64,000 nt of DNA. Origin: Forficula auricularia. Taxonomy: Eukaryota; Arthropoda; Insecta; Dermaptera; Forficulidae. Below, piece by piece: positions 9,158 to 20,639 of the stretch. A program made the position numbers and the translations under genes. Under the pieces are notes generated by a model. That model had not been told where the DNA came from. It saw nothing but the letters and a program-made list of their open reading frames with translations, and did not search any database. The DNA is taken from NCBI GenBank assembly GCA_024734495.1, contig JALMQS010000128.1, positions 19,905,573 to 19,969,572 of the forward strand. Direction: 5' to 3'. Numbering within the stretch: the stretch's first letter is position 1; each line of letters starts with the position of its first letter.

Positions 9158-10629
9158 TCACACCATTATTTTAAAGTGAAATACATTTTAAATAATTTGG
9201 CCTAATTCTAGTTTAAGAGGTGTTAAAAGAGTCATCACACTCCATGATATCAAAATAAATTTTATTTTCAAAATTCTATCCTTTCCAAAATAATCAATCA
9301 ATTAAAATTTTAATATAAGTATAGGACATTGCTTCTGTTCTCATTGATATTTGATTCGGAGAAAAGATCCCCCATGGTGTGCGACTTGGAGTTCTAGAGT
9401 CACACTGGATCACATCCTAAAATTGATTATCCCGTATATAGGACAAAATTCCAAATAGAAAACAAGACTAAACTAAATCTAGTATTTTTTTTTTGTTCAG
9501 GGAGAATGGAGTAAAATTTTTTTTTTTTGAAAAAGTTTCAAATAAACATTTTTCAAAATTTTTTTTATTTACTATCTTGACTACCTACTAGCTAGTAGGA
9601 AGTCAAGAAAATTTTGAAAATTTGTTCCGGTTTTTACATCGAATCCAACTTATTAATTTAATTTAACTTATATTTTATTTTTCTAGTCATGCCCTATCTA
9701 TGGACAGTCTATCTGTGATAATATTTATTTTGTTGATTATTCTATTTATTATATATTTATTAGAAGCCCTTTTACAGATTCATTATTGTTATTGTTTTTC
9801 TTATATAGTTTGTCTCTCGTTGAACATTTCGATATAGTATATTTCATATATATCTATTAAAATATATTTTACAGCTTTATTATTGTTATTTATTTATTGT
9901 TAGTTATATCTACATTGTACATACCTATATAGTTATAATAAAAAAAAAATAGGGCTCATAATGATATAAAAGATTGGGTTAAATATATATAGGTATATAT
10001 AAAACTGAAATGTATTCAGAAATTCTAGGGGCTAATGACCTTAGCCGTCGATGCTCCTTTAAACCCCCAATAATAATGATAATAATATAATTTTTGATTT
10101 CAACGAAAATAATTAGGTATCTAACTTGTAAATTTTAACTTCGGATCTTATTTAGTTTACGAGCAACATTGGTCTGACAATGGAAAAAACAAAAAAACAT
10201 TGTAGACACACTAATAGGGTCCAGTTACACTTTTGAATGGAAACATAAAGTTTTTTTTTTGTTTTTAAAACTTTTTTCGTTTGCAGAGCCAAATTATAAT
10301 AAAAAATTAGCAATATTTTTATGGTATATTAATTACTCGAATAAATCTGAATAAATTTAGGCCACAAAAGATTACCTTTTGTCGTAAGCGCTATATATGG
10401 ATCATTGACGAAAATCACGATAAACCTGAGATCTCTTCGAGATAGAATAAATAATTATCTATATGTGATACTCCTGACATTTAATGACTGAAATTTATTG
10501 GGGAAACAAAATATTTTCTTCCATAAAAATAAAGCATTTTTTTCCCTAGTTTCCCTCTCATTTTCGCCATTAGTAGAGCTCAAACGAATAATAAAATGAA
10601 CTGTACATTAGGTTGTCTAACTTACAGGC
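9158..10629. other. No gene recognised
   Basis: AT-rich sequence with no terminal repeats, splice-flanked frames or protein relics that I could find. A short repeat-like word AACCCCCAATAATAATGATAAT occurs near 10063. Confidence 0.35.
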
Positions 10630-10787
10630 AACCATGAGATAATTGAAAAGTTTTTGTTTTGCCGATAGTAGCAGAGTTATTGATTCACAAAGAGAAACAA
10701 AGAGGTTGTCCTCTGCTTGATGCAAATAAACATATACACATATATATCAAGATGATATATCTGTATATATATTATTTATTTGTTTGA

Positions 10788-10822
10788 GACTATAGTTTCG
10801 AAGACTTGGTCTTCATCATCAG
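10788..10822 (-). ncRNA. Hammerhead ribozyme-like motif 4
   Basis: On the minus strand CTGATGA, GAAGACC/GGTCTTC-type stem II closed by a CAA loop, GAAA, CTATAG, then GTC. The core matches motif 1 at 4379 exactly. It lies in the left arm of the palindrome. Confidence 0.65.
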
Positions 10823-10913
10823 TCTTTCTTCAATTATAAATGTTTTTCATGGAGTCAATATCATATGGATATAATATTGACTCCATGAAAAAACATTTAT
10901 AATTGAAGAAAGA

Positions 10914-10948
10914 CTGATGATGAAGACCGGGTCTTCGAAACTGTAGTC
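10914..10948 (+). ncRNA. Hammerhead ribozyme-like motif 5
   Basis: CTGATGA (10914-10920), stem II GAAGACC with GGTCTTC, GAAA (10937-10940), CTGTAG in place of CTATAG, and GTC ending at 10948. The one change is in the stem III loop and should not affect the core. Confidence 0.65.
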
Positions 10949-11063
10949 TCAAACAAATAAATAATATATATACAGATATATCATCTTGATATATATGTGT
11001 ATATGTTTATTTGCATCAAGCAGAGGACAACCTCTTTGTTTCTCTTTGTGAACCATGAGATAA

Positions 11064-12284
11064 ACTAGTGCCGTTGACACTATGCATTAATTTTTTTATT
11101 TGTTTCATAAAAATAAATAAATAAATAAAATAAAAAAAAACATTACAACAATTTTTTAACATTATATGTTTTATAGAAAGAGGATTCTAATTTTTTCAGA
11201 GGACCGGGATTATTTTACTGGGATCGATTTATAAAACGCTCATTTTTCCTATATTATTCTTGCAACAGTTTCATTAATTATATATTAAAAAATGATAGCA
11301 ATCTTGGTGCTTTCCACTTTGAATCGAAATGAAAATTTAAAAATTTATATTCCATTCAATTTTTTATTTTTCAATTTTAGTTGAAAAAAAAACTAAGAAA
11401 CGATTAACGTTACGTTTAATTAAAAATCTCTTAAAATGAAAGCGACATCAAATGAATTCCTCTCTTGAGGTATGTATCTTTATTGAAGAATGAATACCTC
11501 GCTTTGAGTCTTGAACATTCATAGAGGGAGAAAGTAAGAACGTTTTTCACTTTGCATGTGAATATCGCTTGAAAATAAAAATGAGGGATTTTGAGCTTAT
11601 CATGGAATCGATAGGTCAAAGAACCTGGATAGATAAATGGATATCTACCGAACAGGAAAAGGAAGAACGGAAAAAGGGAAAGAAAACCGGGAAAAAGAAA
11701 TAGACTGGACATTTGGAGATAACGAACGCCTTTTTTTATCTTATTTTATTTTCTAGGTTAGAAAAGCTTTTGGTCATCCTTCGTTGTAAGAAGAAATGAG
11801 CCCTAAAAACTATTTCCTTTGGACAAGATAAACACAAAGAATATAATTCTGAATTCCCATTATGTGAAATAAAAAATAATTGTGTGAAAAAAATTTGATT
11901 TAAATTCGTAAAGTTTTTTTTTTGTTGGTTTTTCATGGAGTCTTTTGTGATAATCTGAATCAGTGGAGGGGAAAAATTCCAATAAATCAGCTCGTATATA
12001 AAAACACAATTAATAGAATATTTCTTTCTTTCACTTAAAATTTTTTCCCCTATTCCTTTTTACGTAAAATACTGTGCTTTTTCTTTTTGGAAATAAATTT
12101 TAATTTTAGAATTGCTGTTTTCAGTTTGTCAAAACGGACTATTTTAGGACCAACTGTGGAAGAAAAAAAAATAGAATACGATCTATATAGCAGAAAACAT
12201 CACCATATATCATAGATCTATATTTATTTTTAAAATATCATTTGAATATAATGTTAATAGTAATAATGGTGGTTACCAGTGGCG
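11064..12284. other. No gene recognised
   Basis: AT-rich. The minus-strand frames at 11431-11712 and 11736-11936 are low-complexity and match no domain I know. CCAGTGGCGGTTGGTGACTTTTC at about 12285 resembles one end of a hAT element, but I found no partner end. Confidence 0.35.
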
Positions 12285-12635
12285 GTTGGTGACTTTTCAA
12301 CCAGGGGAATGTGTCCGAAAAAGTACCCTTCAATTTTTGAAATTTTATTTTAATCATCGCTTTTTTTTCTCCAAATTTCATCAAATCGGCATCATTTTCG
12401 TTATTTTTCAAATTTAACATTAAATTAAAAAAAATCTATTTTGGGACCTACGTCCCAAACGGATACTGCATTGTGTTAGTGAGGAAAGGAGTCAGAAATT
12501 AAATCTTATAACTTAAACTCCACAGTCCCTGAGATGGAAATCGACCATCTTCCACAATGAATCAGCCTGTCCTATGAGAAAATCTTAAATTTCTCCTAAT
12601 TATTTTGCTATAAGCAAGCTATGACTTGTCTAGAG

Positions 12636-12883
12636 CAGCTATTCTTAACCGCTGGTCCGGCGGACCACCAGTGGTCCGCAGAGAAATTTTACTAGTCCGC
12701 ATATATATATAATTATATATCTTTACATTTAAATATTATTGTAAGTAAATGATAGTTAATTAATGAAATGAATGTAGTTCTTTAATACCGAGTAAAATTT
12801 TGTTGTTAAAAAAATATCACTGGTCTGTGAATTTTTTTACAAATTTTACTGGTCCGCGGGCCAAAAAAGGTTGAGAAACGCTG
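12636..12883. mobile_element. hAT MITE, 248 bp
   Basis: The ends CAGCTATTCTTAACCGCTGGTCC and GGTTGAGAAACGCTG are inverted repeats of the typical hAT CAG...TTAACC form. GTCTAGAG lies at 12628-12635 and 12884-12891, a perfect 8-bp duplication as hAT transposases make. Subterminal TGGTCCGCAGAGAAATTTTACT and ACAAATTTTACTGGTCCGC mirror each other. The element is non-coding. Confidence 0.85.
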
Positions 12884-13689
12884 GTCTAGAGCATTCTTAG
12901 TTATTTCCGATCATATTGAGTTTTCTTAGAAATGGATTAGTCCAAAGATTCTCGAATCATCTTTATTATTATTTTTTTTTGTATTATAAAGATCTTATAT
13001 ATTGAGAGTTCTTACATTTAAATTATTCCAAAGATTCTCTTTTTTATAAAAATATTTTTTGTAATAAAAGTTCCTCAGCGAGAACAATTTTTATTCGACG
13101 AAAACTCGTCTGGACTTGTCTTTGATCTGCTTGAACAGGAATATATACCAGGCACTTCAAATCTTCCATAGCCACCCTTTTCGGAGAAATCATTCATTTT
13201 AATTGCCCCTTGAAACTATGCAACAATTTTATTTCATTTCGAGAACCAATTTACTTTTCGAAACAAAAAAATGTTTTTTATAGAAATATTTGAAATAACG
13301 GATAATAATTTGAAAATTTAAAGATCCCTCTGAAATTTTAAAGTCGACCTTACATATTAAATACCATTTGATTAGACTTGGATTCAGCAAAATTAGAGTC
13401 AAACATACCGGCTATGACACCTAAATATGTGTAGAATGTAGTGGTGTTGAAGTAATTAAGGGCAAAATGCTTTTTTATGATGAAAGATTGTCTGCCCCAT
13501 ATTGTGAGATCTCCAAACGATTGTTTCTATAATCTGATGTTAATATTTTAATAATAATATTATTATTTTAGAGCTGTCTTTTATCTAAACAATTTTTCAA
13601 CAAATATTTCTTGATTTTTCATCATCTTTCAATGGTAATCCCTTTTAGAGAAACTAAATAAATTTCCAAGCAAATTAGTGAATTAATTG

Positions 13690-13925
13690 GCCCATTTAGC
13701 CAGCCCTCACAGTTTCGTTTATATGACTCTATACCCGCCGGCCTACAAGGCAGGTCTTTGGGACTATCCACTCGAGGGCAGAGTAGGGCATGCAAAGTAC
13801 CCATTCGAGTTTGGGAATGGCTTTTTTACGGAGTGAGATTTTTACCCTCATCTCCAACCCATTTCAGTCGCCTCTTACGACAAGCAGGGGATACTGTGGA
13901 CCAATTCTACCCCCGGTTCACACTG
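13690..13925 (+). repeat. GC-richer repeat-like segment, probably a retroposon 3' region
   Basis: The segment stands out by base composition from its AT-rich surroundings, with a CCGCCGGCCTACAAGGCAGG block and CGCCTCTTACGACAAGCAGG. The latter is a phrase I associate with untranslated ends of non-LTR retroposons, from memory only. The plus frame 13758-14075 that crosses it continues into unrelated DNA and is not called as a gene. Confidence 0.3.
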
Positions 13926-14008
13926 GATATAAGTATAATATACTATATATATTTGTCTAGATTAATTTGTAACAACGCTAAGAGAAATTTCTCTAAAAAA
14001 TTTCCTTC

Positions 14009-14068
14009 TTGTCTAGAATCGAACCTACGAACTCTTGAACTAAGGTCATTAGCTTTAACCACTAGACC
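14009..14068 (-). repeat. tRNA-derived SINE head
   Basis: On the minus strand a box A-like TGGTCTAGTGGTTAAAGC is followed about 25 bp later by a box B-like GGTTCGATTC. The flanks do not pair into an acceptor stem, so this is not a functional tRNA gene. The internal polymerase III promoter layout is that of a tRNA-derived SINE; body and tail were not delimited. Confidence 0.55.
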
Positions 14069-14175
14069 AATCTAACATTAATATCTATACCATGATTTCT
14101 GTTACTAAAACTATAAATTTTTGATTTAGACTTTGTGTCGAGATAATATTGTATTCATTTGAACTCGAATGAAAA

Positions 14176-14758
14176 TGAAAAAACACCAAATTAAAAAACA
14201 TTAAATATATATTAATTAACGAGGCAAATTTGAAATATAATTATCAGCTCGGATTTTAAACTGACAGCTCCAATTGATTTTCATTAACCAGGCAAATTTG
14301 AAATATAATTTTAATTTGCACTCGAATTTTGAAATGAAAGACTCCAATTCATTTTAAATTAAGAAACATTAAATATATTGATAATTATTCCTCACCCCCC
14401 CACCCCGCCACTCAAAAATTTAATATTCAATTCGCTTTTCTTTGCGCACAGAAGAAATTATTCACATCTTATTTGATTTATATTTTATATATTATTTGTT
14501 TATTTTTTAAAAACACCAATTGATTTTAAATTAAAAAACATTAAATATATATTAATTAACGAGGCAAATTTGAAATATAATTGTCAGTTCGGATTTTAAA
14601 CTGATAGCTCCGATCGATTTTCATTAACCAGGCAAATTTGAAATATAATTCTAATTTGGACTCGAATTTTGAAATGAAAGACTCCAATTCATTTTAAATT
14701 AAGAAACATTAAATATATTGATAATTATTCCCCCCCCCCCCTTCGCCACTCAAAAATT
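14176..14758. repeat. Tandem duplication, about 250-bp unit with 330-bp spacing
   Basis: The block at 14176-14422 recurs at 14506-14758. Both contain AACACCAA, ATTAATTAACGAGGCAAATT, CATTAACCAGGCAAATTTG, GAAATGAAAGACTCCAATTC, ATTGATAATTATTCC with a C-run, and GCCACTCAAAAATT. Divergence is a few percent by eye. Each unit also holds an internal repeat (GAGGCAAATTTGAAATATAA and CAGGCAAATTTGAAATATAA). No coding sequence. Confidence 0.8.
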
Positions 14759-14839
14759 AAAGAGGCGAAACTTTTAAGAGACAATGTATTTTCGATAGTT
14801 TACGGGTATACATTTGGAGTGTGGTTTTTCAAGAGGAAT

Positions 14840-14960
14840 AAAATTTTTGGACCGAGACGCTGCCCGCCAGGGCACCAGCCCGGAGGGCCGAGCTTCGAGG
14901 GCGTGCCGAAGGCCCGCACGAAAAGCTCGTATATAAATAGATAGATAGATAGATCAGTGT
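14840..14960 (+). repeat. GC-rich hairpin segment followed by an (ATAG)n tail
   Basis: A GC-rich stretch contains GAGCTT..AAGCTC enclosing CGTGC..GCACG, so it can fold as a hairpin. It runs into GTATATAAATAGATAGATAG. The combination resembles a retroposon 3' end, but no other copy is in the window. CAGTGTTTCCTAACC at about 14954 is a hAT-like end with no partner found. Confidence 0.3.
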
Positions 14961-14999
14961 TTCCTAACCTTTTCAGTTTTGCCACCCCTATGTCCAAAT

Positions 15000-15935
15000 A
15001 AGACATATTATGTCTTTACCCCTTGTTAAAAAAATATGAGAAAATAAAGCTAAATTAGGAAATATTATTGATTGTTTACCATTTTTTTTGTTTTGTTTTT
15101 TTGCTGTACTAAAAATTCTTAATGTTCTTTGAGTTTCAATTTGTAGAACGACCGTCCCTACGACTTAGTCACAAATCAAACAACACTTCGAAGTAGCTAG
15201 ACAGCGACATTCAGTGTGGTCTTTTGCTTTGTCTATAAATGGAACTATTTTTATCACACTTAGCTAAACTTACCTAAAGTAAAATCGTTTAATTATCAAA
15301 TCTACCCTATTAAAATGTCAAACTGAAAATAAAAGTTAAAATTTATTATAATCATTTAATAAAAGCAATTTTAATTTAATTTCTCATGAGTTATGAAACA
15401 TTTAAATGAATAAGTGTGTCTAGCGCCAGGCGTCTAGATTCTTCGGATGATGAGCCTGCCATCTCGTTAATGACATCTTTAGCTTATCTTAATAGCCGAC
15501 AATTTTTCTCTTCTTACTTTTCAAGTAATTAATATTATCTCCATTTATGAATGGTTCATTCATTAAGCGTGGCTGTAATTCTAGATGACTTCAAAAGTCT
15601 AATCGAAAATCCGATAGATAAGAAAAATTGTAAGGAGCTTAATCCAAGAGATAGGCTCACATGACAACAATTTTTTTTATTTATTGTTGCTTTTGAGTCA
15701 CGCTTCTATTAAAAAAGTCATAATTTAAAAAAAATCTAGTCTTAATCTACATGGGTACCAGAATACTCCTCATCTGTTGATAACATAAATATTTTTTATT
15801 TCCCGAAAATTGGCCTTTTCAATTTTTGGGAACAGGACTACATATAAGTGGTAAATTTAAAGTTTGAATTTTATTTATTTTACGAACTACAATGCTTTGG
15901 CAGAGAGACATATTAGACAGACATTGTAGCGACAG
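15000..15935. other. No gene recognised
   Basis: AT-rich, no repeats or protein relics recognised. Confidence 0.35.
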
Positions 15936-15938
15936 TAA

Positions 15939-16145
15939 GGGCCAGTTGTACGTCGGTTGGTAAAGTTTTTAGAAAAGTTGACAAAGGGTAAAACCTTAGA
16001 ATTCACCTTGTGCCCGGCGGGATGGTCAATCAAATGAAAGTACGTGTCATCTGATTGGCCATCTGGCCGGGCACAAGGTGAATTCTAAGGTGTTACCCTT
16101 TGTCAACTTTTACAAAGACTTTATCAATAGACATACAACTGGCCC
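15939..16145. mobile_element. PIF/Harbinger-type MITE, 207 bp
   Basis: Long inverted arms begin GGGCCAGTTGTACGTC and end GACATACAACTGGCCC, with TAA on both sides (15936-15938 and 16146-16148), the target duplication of PIF/Harbinger elements. The inner arms include GTTGACAAAGGGTAA and CTTAGAATTCACCTTGTGCC. The central words TCATCTGATTGGCCATCT and the outer GGGCC.GTTGTA.GTCG are shared with the MITE at 48714. Confidence 0.8.
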
Positions 16146-16314
16146 TAAGATGATCCTGTTTTAATTTTGAACGGAACCCTAAAAAAGATCTCTCCTAACT
16201 AAATATGTATTAGCTTTCTTGTTTTTGTACTTGAAAATATAATAAATTTAATATTAAAAATTTTTAATTAGTTTTTGAGATCCACGTTGATAGGCTTCCG
16301 TTTTATAGAAAAAT

Positions 16315-16490
16315 ATAGAAATCAGCTGTCGCCTGTGGGCCTGAAGGTCTTTCAACGAATGATAATGCATTTCTTATCAGTCTTTGAATTCCTACCACGG
16401 GCAATTGCCTCGCAAGGCCGCCGGTGCTGATAAAATTCCCGTTTCGTTCCTCTTCTTCAGAAACAGATGTCAATTTCCATTACATTTCAA
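16315..16490 (-). other. GC-richer open segment of 58 codons, unidentified
   Basis: The minus strand is open without interruption for about 58 codons (including STGGLARQLPVVGIQRLIRN) and is richer in G and C than its surroundings. There is no ATG near the upstream end and no clear splice sites were found. The ending with CTTCTTC/GAAGAAG suggests a retroposon tail rather than a host exon. I cannot assign a function. Confidence 0.25.
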
Positions 16491-16818
16491 TTTTATTGAA
16501 ATTTTAATCATTTATTGATAATATCGGCTTTTTTTATTGTGTAATAAAAAATACTAATGTCATAAAAAGGTGAAACGAAGTATTCCAGAGAGATGTTTTT
16601 TTTTTTTAAATTTAAACTCAAACGAAATTGAAATTTTTTAGGTAAACAAAATTAAAAATTAAAAAAAAATCGACTGGCATGGGCACCACAGGACTTTCAT
16701 ATTAGTTTTTCCCTTATTTGAAATCATCATAGTAATTTCTTTTTTCAAATTACTTCAATTATAGGATTTCCCCCAAGCCGTTTTGAGAAAACCAGAAAAA
16801 ACCAAAAGAGCCTTAGGC

Positions 16819-17055
16819 CAGTACTTCTCAACTCAAACTATTCCGAGGACCACTAAAATTCTTGATTGGTTGACCACAAACCAGGGAAAAATAGAAAATA
16901 CAATACATCTATTATCCTGATTCTGGAAGATTATATGTGAGTTCTTGACCAAATCAAGATTGTATTATTAATATACGACGATTTTAGGAATTTTAAAAAC
17001 TTTTTCACGGACCAGTAATAATTTTTATCGGCGGACCACTGGTTGAAAATCACTA
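16819..17055. mobile_element. Degenerate hAT-type MITE
   Basis: The left end CAGTACTTCTCAACTC and the right end GGTTGAAAATCACTA are inverted relatives of the CAG..TTCTCAACC hAT terminus. Subterminal GAGGACCACTAAAATT and CGGACCAGTAATAATTTT also mirror. Target duplication is not recognisable. Confidence 0.45.
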
Positions 17056-17839
17056 GATTATACTAAATAGAGAGTCTCTGTTTTATAATTTCAATCAAAA
17101 GCATAGGGTACTTCTTCTAGACATAGATATATCTTTAGTTTCAAAGATCGAAGCTCTGCGACTTACCATATTATCCGAAATATGGGTGTTTACATTTTTT
17201 TGCAACATGACTAATTTCCTTCCTCCCTTGATGGCATTTTTCTAGTTAAAAAAGTTAATATTTTTGATAAGCGTAGCAATTATTAATAAAGAGGCAGGTC
17301 CGGTTGTTCGATTTTAACCAAAATCTTGGGATACATCTTCTAGCCTCTATGTAGCTTAAGTTTCGAATCCTGAATTTATGCGAATTACCATATACGAAAT
17401 ATGGACGTTAAAAAAAATTGCGACATGACTAATATACTCACCTCCTTTGATTCCAATCGGAATTTATACTCGTTTAAAAACTTGAATATACCTATATTCA
17501 TCAAGCAGAAGACATCCTCTTTTACTGCTGATTATAAATTCAAGTCTGCTATTCTCAGCAAGAAAACCTTTTAAATTTAACAACAAAATTACACTTTCAG
17601 AAATTTTTTCTGGCCTTTTTTCCCTTTTCAAGTATAAGTAATGAAGACTCATTACACAAACGCCCTTGTGTCTAAGCGGATTAATTGTGAAATATACGTC
17701 TTTATATATTATATAAACAAAATAATTTGTATGTGAAAAGTAAAATTATAAAGTTTAATGTTGCTGTTTTTTTTAACAATATTTGTTTAATTTACGTTCG
17801 ATATCTAGTACCACAATGTCTCAAACTAAATAGTTACTA

Positions 17840-18879
17840 ACGGGTGTTTTTTTTAGAGGTATAGAACTTCGAATTGAAATAAAACACAAGAAAATCGTTT
17901 TAATGTCCATCAATTTGGCTTTATTGGAAGGATAATTTTATGCCATTAATGTTTAAATATGATTTCGGGCATGTGGCCGCCGCGGCTGGCTCGAATAAAT
18001 CCAATTCTACAGGTCCAATTTTCAACCACTTTTTCGAGCATATGGGGCCGTATGTTGGCAATAACGCCACGAATGTTGGCTTCCAAGTCCCCTAACGTTT
18101 CTGGTTTGTTGGCGTAGACGAGCGACTTCACATATCCCCAAAGAAAATAATCCAATGGTGTCAAATCACACGATCTTGGTGGCCAATTGACAGGTCCATT
18201 CCGCGAAATTATGCGCTCATCGAATGTTTCCTTCAATAAATCGATTGTGACGTGCGCTGTGTGGCATGTAGCGCCGTCTTGTTGGAACCACAACTCATCC
18301 ACATTCATGCCATCCAATTCGGGAACAAAATAGTCGGTTATCATGGCTCTATACCGGTCTCGGTCTCGGCCCATACACCAAAATCACGACGCATTGCATG
18401 GTCTCGCGGCTTTAATTCTTGCACAAGCTGGATCTTGTAAGGTCGCAAGCCAAGATCTTTGCGCAAAATCTTCCATAAAGTTGATGGACAAAGCTCCAAT
18501 TGCTGTGCACGGTGGCGAATCGATTCATTCTGGTCCTCTTCAACACTTTGCTCTACAGCGGCAATTGTTTCTTCGGTGCGCACTGTTCGACGTCTCTGCG
18601 GATGCGTATTATCACATAGAGTAAACGTAGTGCGAAAACGATCCATGGTTAACCGAATTAATTGCTCTGATGGACGATTATGTCATGTAAACTTCGCGAA
18701 CTGAACCATTATTTTCGAAATAAATTTGCACGATTTGCAAGCGTTGTTCTTTTGTCAACCTGTTCATGATGAAATGGCAAACCAAACTAAATATTAATCA
18801 CTTGACAGCTGACAAAATGGCCGCCAGTTAAAAAAGTGATGCCAACTTAAAGTTCTATACCTCTAAAAAAAACACCCTA
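17840..18879 (-). mobile_element. mariner-type transposon, internally deleted, about 1.04 kb
   Basis: The left end reads GGGTGTTTTTTTTAGAGG, continuing TATAGAACTT; the right end is its inverted copy. TA flanks both ends (17838-17839 and 18880-18881). A broken transposase fills the minus strand between them. At least two internal deletions remove part of the N-terminal domain and the first catalytic Asp, so this copy is non-autonomous. Confidence 0.85.
17946..18767 (-). pseudogene. mariner-family transposase, broken by two deletions
   Basis: The natural ATG is at 18767 (MNRLTKEQRLQIV). The frame stops after about 30 codons at a small deletion, resumes with HNRPSEQLIRLT into the segment at 18341-18646 (helix-turn-helix region with CPSTLWKILRKDLGLRPYK), and is cut again near 18350-18374. 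There the part containing the first Asp of the DDE/D site (a DEAHF-like motif in relatives) is lost. The last segment, 17946-18374, keeps WFQQDGATCHTAH and RSCDLTPLDYF. The second and third catalytic Asp are about 36 residues apart, somewhat more than classical mariner DD34D. The C-terminus IIFKH is intact. Intact relatives cut and paste at TA sites; this copy cannot. Confidence 0.85.
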
Positions 18880-19054
18880 TATATAGTTTGAAACATTGAG
18901 CTACTATGAGATGAAATATTGAGATGTCAATAATTTTAATTAACCATTCCAATAAGAGAGTATCTTAATAGGTTTGCTTAAAATTGTTAATCTTGAATAA
19001 AATTAAAATTTACTTATTTAATTGTAAATTTTAAGATCTTGAAGAGGATTATTT

Positions 19055-19275
19055 TTATCCCCATGACTTTAAAGAACTGGAACTCTCTCCCGGCTTTCGT
19101 CTTCCCCAACACTATAACCTTGAAACATTCAAAACCCTGGTGCACAAACAAACACCTACGCCTCCACCCTTTTACTTGATCAATTTCCTCCTCTCTTCTG
19201 TAATGCAAGGGTCTTTCGAGATCCACAGGGGCTGCATCTTCCTGGTTGTATTCGATTTCATTAAAAAAAAAGAAG
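19055..19275 (+). repeat. Jockey/CR1-like non-LTR retrotransposon 3' end
   Basis: It is homologous to 35750-35983: ATGACTTTAAAGAACTGGAACTC, CCTTGAAACATTCAAAACCC, ACACCTACGCCTCCACC, GGTCTTTCGAGATCCACAGG, ending in an A-rich tract. It encodes the remnant of the MTS-.WNSLP C-terminal motif. A 5'-truncated copy. Confidence 0.65.
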
Positions 19276-19447
19276 AAAAATCTAGGCTTGGCTAAATATG
19301 TAATAATGGGATGACTCAATGGAGTTAGAATATTTTTATTATCAATTATAATTTGCAATTGATAGTTTTTTATTTAAAGATATTATTCTCTAACACAAAT
19401 GCAAGGCGGTTCACCAAATACAAGAAGGCAACGGATAACCACCTTTA

Positions 19448-19815
19448 GTCCAAGAGCTGGTGACACATTTTCACTACGGATTTGACCCAACTAGAAATGC
19501 TATTTTTTCATGTTGTAAAAATACACTTTGGGTGGTCTGGTTCCACGTCCCACCACTCAAATGGTCTGGGGTGAATATATTATGTTTATAATTGACTATA
19601 AATTATAATTTTTATAATTTCATTGTGGGTCAAAAATATTTTTTAACACATATGTATTTTTTACCGCACTCACACCATGCGCAGTACCTGGTCCACCTGC
19701 TAAAGCCAGCCAGACTGGTCATTCCTTGTACAACTATCATAGACGGTACTATTACTTACGCATTATTTCTAGTTGGGTCAAATCCGTAGTCAAAATCTGT
19801 CACCAGCTCTTGGAC
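19448..19815. mobile_element. TA-flanked MITE with 55-bp inverted ends, 368 bp
   Basis: GTCCAAGAGCTGGTGACA, continuing for about 55 bp to AACTAGAAATGC, is repeated in inverse at the right end. TA stands on both sides (19446-19447 and 19816-19817). TA duplication and long TIRs suggest a Tc1/mariner-type non-autonomous element. The centre (19500-19750) has no coding sequence. Confidence 0.7.
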
Positions 19816-20359
19816 TACTTGAAAAAATTACTAAATCGATGATAGTCTCCATAGTAATCGTAAACCTCGGAATTGAGTATGACACTCGAAGAAGAAGAAT
19901 ATAACAAATGTACATTAATGTCAGTTTCCCTTTATTAATGATAAATTTTGTATATTTAAAGTGATTATTCATCATTCGAGTCGCAGGTGCTCTTTTTCTT
20001 TGACAAGATAAAAACCAATTTCATTATAAAAAAAAAAATGGAATCTTATTATATGTAAAATTCTTGAGAAAAGTAGGTATTTCATTATTGATACAGAAAC
20101 AATTGAAAGAAATGCAATTAGAGTTATCGAGTCCAGTTATCTTCCAAGTGGAATTTGCGAACTAGTCTAAACAATGAATTCCTCTTGGTTATTCCAGTGC
20201 GCGAATAAATGTGACAAGATGATGATCAGGGAAATGCAAGAAAAGGTAGATATTCTAGAATTTATAGAGGCAAACAACTTGGCGAATTTAAAGGCAGTTT
20301 AGTGATGGTGTTTTTTATATTGCCTACTAAATTTTAACAAGTATATGTGAATAAAATAT

Positions 20360-20621
20360 ATGGGTCGTCTAACTGAAACAGTGACAAGGGATTTCAGGTA
20401 AGTATACTTTCATTCCCTAAAGTGTTTGCTAATATTAGTGAAAAGATAATATAATTAGTAGAGATTGTGGTGTTGGTGCAAGGCAAGCAAAATATGTAGA
20501 TGTTTATAGTGCTAAAAAAGGTCAGCTTAAGCATCGAGCTAAAAATAAGGACATCATATCTTATCATGTACCAAAATTCTTGGATAAAAATGTTTATTTC
20601 TTGGGAGCCTATAAAGTGTAG
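20360..20621 (+). CDS. Candidate small spliced gene, two exons, 65 residues
   Basis: Exon 1 runs 20360-20397 (ATG GGT CGT) and ends CAG before a consensus donor GTAAGTAT. Exon 2 runs 20462-20621 after an acceptor TTAGTAG and ends in TAG. Together they are 198 nt, 65 codons plus stop, with a phase-2 junction giving Arg. The intron is 64 bp, a normal size for many arthropod genes. The product is basic (SAKKGQLKHRAKNKD) and ends KFLDKNVYFLGAYKV. No signal peptide or membrane segment is obvious. I do not recognise a family. An in-frame TGA lies four codons upstream of the ATG, so this is the only start in the exon. An upstream frame (20174-20302, 42 codons) is not contiguous with it. Support is the splice-site quality and the preserved frame; it could still be chance. 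Confidence 0.4.
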
Positions 20622-20639
20622 TGACGTTTGATACGTAGT

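Larger units (their letters stand above)
10643..11050. mobile_element. Palindromic hammerhead-bearing retroelement-like insertion, 408 bp
   Basis: It is flanked by AACCATGAGATAA at 10630-10642 and 11051-11063, a perfect 13-bp target duplication. Most of it is one palindrome (arms about 10682-10865 and 10868-11052). Each arm carries TTCACAAAGAGAAACAAAGAGG, TGATGCAAATAAACATAT, a TA-rich part and one hammerhead-type motif. The motifs are oriented toward the outside. The homologous element at 4173 shares sequence and order, but is asymmetric. Confidence 0.75.

Noticed and set aside
11431..11712. 93-residue minus ORF with a hydrophobic start
   Set aside because: Low-complexity F/L-rich translation of AG-rich DNA; no domain and no neighbours that support a gene.
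13758..14075. 105-residue plus-strand ORF beginning MGLSTRGQ
   Set aside because: It starts in a GC-rich retroposon-like segment and runs into the antisense of a tRNA-derived SINE; no domain, no coding signature.
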